Below, piece after piece: positions 57,126 through 64,000 of a stretch of DNA of 64,000 nt; the first letter of the stretch is position 1, and the number at the start of each line of letters is the position of its first letter. The notes beneath the pieces are model-generated. The model had not been told where the DNA came from, made no database searches, and was given only the letters and a program-made list of their open reading frames with translations. This stretch comes from an uncultured Verrucomicrobiales bacterium. GTDB lineage: Bacteria; Verrucomicrobiota; Verrucomicrobiia; Verrucomicrobiales; DEV007. The position numbers and the translations under genes were made by a program. The stretch lies in contig CALSSN010000009.1 of NCBI GenBank assembly GCA_943789025.1, positions 62,001 through 126,000 of the forward strand, given 5' to 3'.

Positions 57126-57428
57126 GGTTTTTATCAGTAGACTGTTGGTTCTGGTTTGGGTGTGCGTGAATTTGGTTTCGCTCTTGCACTGTTTAGAGCA
57201 AGGGAGCCTATAGAGCATTGCAGCTTCCGTGCCAAGTGAGGATCTTTGCTAAATTACGTGAATTTTGCCTCAGAGAAAAAAGCATGGGTGGGCCCGAAAG
57301 GAGAGAAATTCACGCCTGAGAGCGCGGTTGCTTAAGTTCAAAGCAGTCGTAAAAAAAAGATCATAAAATTGTTTAAGAGTTCCTAATTATAGGTTTTAAT
57401 AGGCATCTAAAGCATCCTGATTGAAATT
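57126..57428. promoter_or_regulatory. Divergent AT-rich region between glnII and ftsA
   Basis: About 300 bp, notably AT-rich close to ftsA (AAAAAAAAGATCATAAAATTG and TATAGGTTTTAATAGG). Promoters for both genes must lie here. I cannot pick a single -35/-10 pair with confidence and see no NtrC-type palindrome. Confidence 0.4.
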
Positions 57429-58664
57429 ATGGCGCGCAGCAACATCTACGTTGGTCTGGAGATTGGCACCTCGAAAATGTGTGTGGTGGTCGGTGAAGTA
57501 AAGCATGATGGCACCATCAAGATCCTGGGAGTAGGGACCGCGCCGTCCCGGGGCGTCCGTAAGGGAGAAATTTGTGACTTCGATACCGTCCAGACCTGCT
57601 TGCATGATGCTCTGGTAAGGGCGGAGGACAGGAGTGATGTGATGATTCGAAATGTTTTCCTGAGTGTGACCGGTTCACACGTTCAAGGAATCAATAATCG
57701 GGGAAGTTATGTGCTCCCTGAAGGTCAGGACGAATTGACAGAAGACGACCTTGAGGAGGTGAAAGAAATCGCCAGAGAAGTGGCCATCCCGCAGCAGAAT
57801 GTTTTTCTTCACAGCATCATCCGTCATTATTACGTGGATGGTCAGGAGGGAGTTGTCAATCCTGTCGGCATGATGGGAAGCAAATTGGAAGCGGATTACC
57901 ATATCATTCATGGTGTGAGGAGCAGGATTCAAAATTCTATTCGTTCGGTTCGAGAGATTCCGCTTGAGGTAGAGGATGTCGTTTTCGCTCCGATTGCATC
58001 GGCTCAGGTGGTTTTAAGCCGGGAGGTGAAGAATTCGGGGGCTCTGGTGATTGATATTGGAGGCGGGACATCGGATTACGTGGCTTATGCTGACGGGGTG
58101 GTGAGTGCCAGTGGCTGCGTCCCGATCGGAGGAGATCACATCACCAATGATCTTTCTGTGGTTTTGAACCTGCCACTTCGGGAAGCCGAGAAGCTGAAGA
58201 TGAGAGAAGGGAGCGCGGAGCTTTTTGAGGGCCCGGAGGATATGCGAATGATACGGGTGGAAGGGGATCACACATTTACGGGGATGGATGTGGAGAGGCC
58301 TGTCGTCAATGAGGTGATTCATATGCGTGTTCGAGAGGTGATGGATCATGTCCATGCCAGAGTGGCGGCTACCGGTGCGCTCGACCGCATCGCTGGTGGT
58401 GTCTACCTCACCGGCGGCTCCAGCCTTCTTCGCGGCATTGACGCCGTCGCTGAGGATGTCTTCGCGATGCCGGTTCACCGGACCAATTCAGTGCCTGTCA
58501 GCGGCTTGAATGCAACCTTTGAGAACCCACAATACGCAACCGCGATAGGATTGATTCGTTATGCTCAGATCCTCGATGAGGAAGCTCCGATTGCTTCTCC
58601 AATCGCACGAATCAAGAATAGATTAAGCGGGATGTTTGGAAGCGTTCGCTTTGTTTTGGGGTAA
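57429..58664 (+). CDS. ftsA: Cell division protein FtsA
   Basis: FtsA is the actin-like protein that tethers FtsZ to the membrane. It has the phosphate-1 motif YVGLEIGTSKMCVVVGEV, phosphate-2 LVIDIGGGTSDYVAYADG, the adenosine motif VYLTGGSSLLRGI, and a C-terminal amphipathic helix (IARIKNRLSGMFGSVRFV) for membrane binding. The 411-residue length is normal. ftsZ starts 56 bp later. No ftsQ or mur genes are seen upstream, so this is a separated part of the division cluster. Confidence 0.94.
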   Translation: MARSNIYVGLEIGTSKMCVVVGEVKHDGTIKILGVGTAPSRGVRKGEICDFDTVQTCLHDALVRAEDRSDVMIRNVFLSVTGSHVQGINNRGSYVLPEGQDELTEDDLEEVKEIAREVAIPQQNVFLHSIIRHYYVDGQEGVVNPVGMMGSKLEADYHIIHGVRSRIQNSIRSVREIPLEVEDVVFAPIASAQVVLSREVKNSGALVIDIGGGTSDYVAYADGVVSASGCVPIGGDHITNDLSVVLNLPLREAEKLKMREGSAELFEGPEDMRMIRVEGDHTFTGMDVERPVVNEVIHMRVREVMDHVHARVAATGALDRIAGGVYLTGGSSLLRGIDAVAEDVFAMPVHRTNSVPVSGLNATFENPQYATAIGLIRYAQILDEEAPIASPIARIKNRLSGMFGSVRFVLG

Positions 58665-58719
58665 TAATGGCCCTACCCGCATTGATGCACTGATTATTTT
58701 TGACCCAACCGTAATAGCC

Positions 58720-60616
58720 ATGATTGAATACAATCCCGAGAATGAAACAAAAGAGAGGCTTTCTGGGTCTTCTGGAATTTGCGTGGTTGGAATCGGGGGT
58801 GCGGGAGCAAACGTCCTCGATCGTATTGCTCTCGAGAATTTGGTAGATACAGAGCTGATAAGCATGAACACAGACGTTCGTGCTCTTTCCAATGCCGTAT
58901 CGAGCAAAAAGCTGCAGTTGGGTGCCGATATAACACGCGGCCTGGGAGCAGGTGGTGACCCGGAGCTTGGCAGCGAAGCCGCGAAAAGCGAAGAGATTGC
59001 TATCAGGGAGGCGCTTACAGGCAAAAATATTGTTTTTATCTGCGTCGGACTTGGAGGAGGAACCGGTTCTGGAGCGGGGCCTTATGTGGTGAATATTGCC
59101 AAGGATCTCGGTGCTTTTGTTGTGGTATTAGCAACCATGCCTTTTTCTTTTGAGGGGCGGCGTCGTATCGAACAAGCAAAAAGTGCCCTGGAGGAGATGG
59201 AGGAATCGAGTGACGCCTTGATTGTCTTCGAAAATGATAAAATGGGCCAATTGGCTCTTAATAAGTCTGGGGTTCAGGAGGCCTTTGCCACGGCAGATAA
59301 GATTATCGGTCAGAGTATCCGCGCCGTGACGACCTTGGTTGCCCAACCGGGGCTGATTCGTATCGGGATGGATGACCTGATGTCCGTGCTGCGGAATAAT
59401 GAGTCCCGCTGCTTGTTTGGCTATGGAACAGCCAAAGGCAAAAAACCGCTCGCAGGAAGCGCTCAAGGAGGCATTGAAAAGTCCTCTTCTTGATCGCGGG
59501 AAAATGCTGGAAGGAGCAAGCAGTGTGCTTGTCCACATCACAGGGGGCGACTCGATGACCTTGTATGAAGTCGAATTGCTCATGAATGCCTTGAAAAAGC
59601 ATGTCAATGAGGGAGCGCATCTTCTGTTTGGTCTGGCGACGGATGAAAATTTTGGCGAGAGCCTTGCAGTGACATTGATCACATCGATTTCAAATATCGA
59701 AATTCCGTCAGTGGAAGATGAACGTCCTGTTTTGAGTGATTCAGGCGCTTGTGAAGAATCACTGGCAGAAAATGCCGATGAAAGATCGGAAAAAGATCGA
59801 GAGAGAGAGCCAGAATCGGAAGGCACAGAGGAGGTGGTTTCACAGGGTAGACAAGAGGCCCGCAACGAGCCTCAAGCGGAAATGGATTTGCTCAGCCTCG
59901 ATCCGGGACAGTCTGAGAGGGATCAGAAACTTGAGATGCAGTCAGACTCCGGAGAAGGATCTCTTGAGAAGCCCGCTTCTGCAAAAAAAAGTAAGCCTTC
60001 CGAGGTAACCCCTGGATCAGAAACAAAGGCTGGAAATGACGAGAGTTCTGCCGCAGAGATTGAGGGAAAGCCGTCCAAAAGAAAAGTTAAGAAAGAGCCT
60101 GAAACCGACCGGCAGGGAGGCATGCGCCTGAATTTGCTTCCAAGGGTCTTCGGAGGAGGCAAACATAAGCAGAAAGAGCAGCAAGACACTCAGGGCGCAT
60201 CAAAAGCAAAAAAGGACGCTTCAGAATCAGATCTTGGAATTATTGAGGCAGAAGAGAAGGTCGATGCTGCCGCCAAAAATACAGGCAAGAAGAAAAAAGC
60301 GGAAGAGGCACCCGAAGTTTCTACTTTTGTTGATCGCTCAAGGATTACGAGCAAGACAGACGCATCAGCAACAGAGGGGCCCGAAGCGGCGAGAGGAAGC
60401 AGTAAAAGTTCTGCTGAAAAAGTAAACGAACATCAGGCCGGAACCTCAGAGAGGATGACGGACGAGTCGAGATTTACGGAGGAAGAGAATGAGATTACGG
60501 ATCAGGGAGCCCTTCCCTTGGACGGCGGAAAAACAGGAAGATTTCTCAAGGGCGAACCGACCATTGTCGATGGGGAGGACTTGGATGTTCCGACTTTTAT
60601 GAGGAAAAAAGAATAA
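58720..60616 (+). CDS. ftsZ: Cell division protein FtsZ, divergent, with a one-base frameshift
   Basis: FtsZ is the tubulin-like GTPase that forms the division ring. It has GIGGAGANVLDRI, SMNTDVRAL and the tubulin signature GLGGGTGSGAGP. The synergy-loop region is GLIRIGMDDLMSVL. The frame breaks at A6 (59440-59445); removing one A gives GYGTAKGKNRSQEALKEAL and continues to 60616, so the joined protein is about 631 residues. After the GTPase core, about 280 residues are charged and disordered (rich in Glu, Lys, Ser), followed by a normal C-terminal peptide DLDVPTFMRKKE. ATG 58720 is chosen over 58636. Confidence 0.9.
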
Positions 60617-60734
60617 GCGGCTTTTCCGAAGTCGCATTGGCGCGGCTTTTTCAATAGCTTGCAGGTCCCAGGTTCGGACAGAATGCCGTTTTTTGTGTCT
60701 CGAGGTGTAAAGCAGAGTTGGGTTTCTTGAGTGA

Positions 60735-61868
60735 TACAGCTTAAATGATTATTTCCAATGAACTTCAAATGTGCTTATACGCTCTGTCATGAGCAGACCG
60801 CGCAAGAAACTCGATACACACGGCCGGTCCGAACTCATCCTCGAGCACTTTCGCTCTGAACCTGAGGGCTGGCGACGTGATCGCCTTAACTGTATCCGCC
60901 TCGGCCTCCAAGGCGATAAGTCGCTGGTTGAGATTGGAAAAACCCTTGGTATCAACGCCAGCACGGTGGCCGACTGGTTCGGGCGCTTTCGTGAGGGTGG
61001 AATCGATCTGCTATTTACCAAGGATAAGGGAAATGGACCGGCGCCGGCCATGAGTGCCGCTAACTTTGAGCGCTTTCGTCAAGAGCTTGAGAAAGGCAAG
61101 TGGCGCATCGCCAGCGAGGCCTACGACTGGGCGAAGGAGGCGCTCGGAGTCACTTTCAAGATGCCGACCATTTACAAGTATCTGGGAAAGCGCGAGCGCG
61201 GCTGAAGGTGCCGCGCTCTTGCCACCGCAAGAGAAATATTGAAGCGGGTGTCGCCTTTAAGGAAAGACTCACCCAGCGCCTCATTGCCCTTGACCTTCCC
61301 CGTGACAGACCTGTGCGGCTCTGGATTTATGATGAAATGAGATATGGTCTCGCTCCGGTAACCAGACGGACGTGGGCACCCAGAGGAATCGAGATTGTGG
61401 CACCGGTGTACGAGAGAGATCAATGGGGCTACGGTTATGGTGGGCTTCAGGCAGGTGGTGGCGGAGCGGAGTTCCTCATAGCTCCGCGGATGAGCAAGGA
61501 AGTTGACCTTATTTTTCTGGAACAGATTTCGCAGCGTGATCCATGGGTTACCCTGGTGGTGATCGGCGACGGTGCGGGCTTCCATCATCGAGAGAAAAAT
61601 ACCGCGCTTCCTGACAACCTGCACATACTGGGGCTGCCGCCCTACAGCCCGGAACTCAACCCGGTGGAGCGTCTCTGGGACGTCGTCAAAGATGGGATCT
61701 GCAACACACAGTTCACGATACTCTCGAAGACTTTGAGGAAGCCATTGGAGAAAAACTGCGCGATTATTGGGAGAACGTGGAGAGGGTCTTTTCGCTTGTG
61801 GGCAGCAGCTGGCTGCCCGGCAGCTTAAAAGCTATCTCCAGCGGTGCCATTGCTCGTAATTAACTGTA
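60735..61868 (+). mobile_element. IS630-family insertion sequence
   Basis: A transposase of the IS630/Tc1 type lies between TA dinucleotides at 60735-60736 and 61867-61868, consistent with TA target duplication. The ends are loosely inverted: CAGCTTAAATGA on the left, and CAGTTAATTACG as the complement of the right end. Total length is about 1.13 kb, normal for this family. The exact ends are inferred. Confidence 0.65.
60789..61863 (+). pseudogene. IS630-family transposase, two frame changes
   Basis: The first frame (ATG 60789, MSRPRKKLDTHGRSEL) carries a helix-turn-helix (LVEIGKTLGINASTVADWFGRF) and ends at 61205. The second frame carries ARLKVPRSCHRKRN and the DDE core: VRLWIYDEMRYGLAP, LVVIGDGAGFHH and LPPYSPELNPVERLWDVVKD. 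It shifts again near 61705; the third frame reads DTLEDFEEAIGEKLRDYWENVERVFSL to a stop at 61863. Some IS630 elements use programmed frameshifting at the first break; the second is more likely an indel error or mutation. Confidence 0.8.
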
Positions 61869-62009
61869 TAAATCGTATGGGAACGTGAAAAGAAGTTGCT
61901 CCAGGATGAAGGATCGTCTCTTGAGATCAGTGAGGGTTTCCATTAGGTTTATCAGGTTCTGTATAGAAGAGGGAGTTGTTAAGTAGAGGTAAGCGAGGAG
62001 AATGAAGTG

Positions 62010-64000
62010 ATGGAATTTCCAGCCATAGAAGGATACACCCTGAAGTCGGTTATCGGAATCGGTTCTTCTGGTGCTGTTTACCTAGCTGAGAGGTCTGGAG
62101 GAGAAATTTGTGCAGTGAAAGTCCTGCATTCCCTGAGCATTAACCGGGAAGTGCTTGATTACTCTTTCAGAAAAATCGGAGATGTGCGGCGCCCTGAAAG
62201 TATTCTGAATGTCTACGAATACGACGTTGTTCAAGCTCCGCTTTTCATCTCGATGCCGTTTCTCGGAGAATTGGTTGAAGGAAGAAGGCCTATTCCTCAT
62301 AGTTTAGAGTCGGTTTGTGGGAAAATTTCGGAGGCAGATGCCTGGGGACTCTTGGCCAAGATTGCCTCCGGGTTAGCGTTTCTGCATCGTGAGGGCGTGA
62401 TTCATTGCAATATCAAGCCGTCAAATATTTTCTACATCGTAGAAGGCGGTGAGGTTGATGTGCGGATCGGCGATGTGTCTCTCGGCTGGCTGGGTGGCGT
62501 GCATCGCATGGACCTGGATAAGCTTCTCATCCATCTCGCTCCAGAGCAGATTGAGTCTCCTAGAGAAATTTTTGAAGGAGCGGGGCTGCGTTGGGATGTC
62601 TATGGGTTTGGGGTCCTCGCATATCAACTCATTACAGGTCGGCCTCCAAGGTGTGCGGGTTATGTGGAAGAGGCGCGTCAGGAGCAGGATCCGAACGGGG
62701 TCGGGTTGCCTTTTGTTCTGGATACCCAGCATTTCATGGGCAAGTTGGTAGATCAGGAGGTAATCCAATGGCCAGGAAAAGCTTCCTCACCTGGGGATGT
62801 CCGGCGACGGGCGGTGATCGAGCGTTGTCTCAAGATTGACTCGAAGGAGCGGTGGGTGGATTTGCGCGATATTGAGCGGGAGTTTATCGCGATCGACCAG
62901 TCTTTGGTAAGGGCGAGAATTGAAGCCAAGGCAAAGAACGAGAAGGCACGGCAGAGAAAAAAGTTGCTGCGGGCGAGGGTTATTCTCCTGGCTGCTGTTG
63001 TGGGATTCACGGCGGTTGCCATCTTTGGTTCCCGGAAAGCTGGGCAGCTTTCAGATATCAGGTCGGAAAGTAATCTCAGCGACGCAGCGCTTCTTAAGAA
63101 GATTGCTGAGCGTGATGGAAGGTTGGGGGATATGAAAGAGAAATTAGAGGCATCTCAATCCCATCATGCGGAGGCTCTCACGAACTACAAGGAGTCTCGC
63201 CAGCAGGCGGATGCATTGCTTTTCGCTCTTCTGGAGCCGAGAAACGAGAAGTTGGATATTCTCGATGAAGATAAGTTAGCCGGTGCTCTTGTTTTTTACC
63301 AAGGCAGGCTGGAAGACCGGCCGGTTGCCGATCTTTCGGTGCGGGGGGTTCACGATCTTTTTAATGTGGCTTTCTTGAAGCAAAAAACCAAAGATGTGCA
63401 GGGAGCGCTGCTCGCATACCGATCTGTTCAGCAGGCGACGGAAGCCCTTCGCAAAAAGCCAGTGCCAAAGGAAGCGCGTGTGGGGTGCCTGCAGCGGGCT
63501 GCTCGCGCGGGGCTCGAGGAACATGACTTGCTCATCACGCAGGGAGAAAGCGGTGAGGCGATGAAAGCGCTTCGGCGGAGCGAAGTGTTTTTGGGACAGC
63601 TGAAGAGTGAGGGAATTCGAGATCCAGAGTCCGCATACCAGGAAGCGAGTGTCAGTCTCCGCCTCGGTCAGAGGCTGAGGGAGCTTGGTCGTTATGAAGA
63701 GGCTGCGAAGACTCAGATGCATGTCTCGCGTATTTTAGAGGAGACTCAGGCTGCTCCCGGCGAGCAATCGCAAAGGTTTGCCTTCGTCATGGGGCAGAGC
63801 ACGCATGAACTTGGTGTCGCGCGTCGCCTTCAAGGGCAGGTTACCGCGGCGGTAGATTTGCAGCTGAGCCTTGTGGAAAAGATACTCGCACTGGTTGAAA
63901 AAGGTGCCGCCACTTTTGAAGACAGGCGCCTGCTGGCCTTTGCTTATACCGAACTGGGAGAAATGGTCACGGCGATGGCCGGCCCGCAGGAAGGGCTTGA
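62010..64000 (+). CDS. Kinase-fold membrane protein, predicted pseudokinase (partial, runs off end)
   Basis: This ORF has no stop in the window, so it is missing from the ORF track. It starts at ATG 62010 (MEFPAIEGYTLKSVIG). Residues 1-290 are a Hanks-type kinase fold: glycine loop GIGSSGAVYLAE, CAVKVLH lysine, catalytic loop VIHCNIKPSNIF, metal loop VRIGDVSLGW, and LAPEQIESP. The catalytic Asp of HRD is Asn here (HCN), and DFG is DVS, so phosphotransfer is doubtful. A transmembrane helix (about 320-340, VILLAAVVGFTAVAIFG) is followed by a coiled coil and TPR-like helical repeats. It likely acts as a signalling scaffold. Confidence 0.8.
   Translation, partial: MEFPAIEGYTLKSVIGIGSSGAVYLAERSGGEICAVKVLHSLSINREVLDYSFRKIGDVRRPESILNVYEYDVVQAPLFISMPFLGELVEGRRPIPHSLESVCGKISEADAWGLLAKIASGLAFLHREGVIHCNIKPSNIFYIVEGGEVDVRIGDVSLGWLGGVHRMDLDKLLIHLAPEQIESPREIFEGAGLRWDVYGFGVLAYQLITGRPPRCAGYVEEARQEQDPNGVGLPFVLDTQHFMGKLVDQEVIQWPGKASSPGDVRRRAVIERCLKIDSKERWVDLRDIEREFIAIDQSLVRARIEAKAKNEKARQRKKLLRARVILLAAVVGFTAVAIFGSRKAGQLSDIRSESNLSDAALLKKIAERDGRLGDMKEKLEASQSHHAEALTNYKESRQQADALLFALLEPRNEKLDILDEDKLAGALVFYQGRLEDRPVADLSVRGVHDLFNVAFLKQKTKDVQGALLAYRSVQQATEALRKKPVPKEARVGCLQRAARAGLEEHDLLITQGESGEAMKALRRSEVFLGQLKSEGIRDPESAYQEASVSLRLGQRLRELGRYEEAAKTQMHVSRILEETQAAPGEQSQRFAFVMGQSTHELGVARRLQGQVTAAVDLQLSLVEKILALVEKGAATFEDRRLLAFAYTELGEMVTAMAGPQEGL

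Noticed and set aside
56202-57140. 312-aa plus-strand ORF opposite glnII
   Set aside because: GSII motifs are unambiguous on the minus strand and a terminator follows it; the plus-strand ORF is a shadow.

Overview
The window looks like one stretch of a Verrucomicrobiota chromosome, probably from a marine or environmental member. This is inferred from gene content, not from a marker-gene search. The supporting signs are an HPr kinase/HPr/enzyme I set without sugar permeases, FtsA next to a divergent FtsZ with a very long charged tail, a type II glutamine synthetase, a PQQ-propeller/octaheme cytochrome pair, SUMF1-like and PhoD-like proteins, and a kinase-fold membrane protein with a degenerate catalytic loop.

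Layout. 0-2 kb: a terC gene split by an intact IS3-family element. 2-8.4 kb: hprK-ptsH and ptsI, with glycine decarboxylase (gcvP) on the opposite strand between them. 8.4-19 kb: a DinG-like helicase, an LptF/G-type permease, a HupE/UreJ-like membrane protein, an FHA/nucleotidyl cyclase pair, nadA, a methyltransferase and a glycosyltransferase. 19-28.7 kb: nuoGHIJKLMN of respiratory complex I. 28.7-31.8 kb: an IS66 relic, a coiled-coil protein, a DEDD exonuclease, a Pro/Gln-rich secreted protein and the initiator tRNA-fMet with a strong terminator. 31.8-50 kb: an accessory region. It holds a large nuclease-helicase with five 74-residue C-terminal repeats, a small integron-type cassette array (two full attC-like sites and one truncated), a PhoD phosphatase, a broken FG-GAP protein, an IS110 element, an fkbM gene split by a second IS3 element, a scrap-heap of IS fragments that includes a nuclease-transposase chimera, and a phospholipase D-like lipoprotein. 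50-64 kb: SUMF1 protein, phosphotransferase, PQQ propeller plus octaheme TPR cytochrome, glutamine synthetase II, ftsA-ftsZ, an IS630 element and a pseudokinase that runs off the end.

Reading-frame quality. Many conserved genes (gcvP, dinG, hupE-like, nuoI, nuoK, ftsZ, the nuclease-helicase) are broken by single-base indels. Several of these are repaired by removing one base from a short homopolymer. Because complex I genes and ftsZ are affected, I read most of these as sequence or assembly errors rather than gene decay. The IS-split genes terC and fkbM are different: their target duplications are visible and removing the element restores the frame, so those disruptions are real.

The strongest leads are the nuclease-helicase with higher-order tandem repeats, the attC-like cassette array without a visible integrase, the two exactly reconstructable IS disruptions, the SNase-transposase chimera, the pseudokinase, and the unusual FtsZ.
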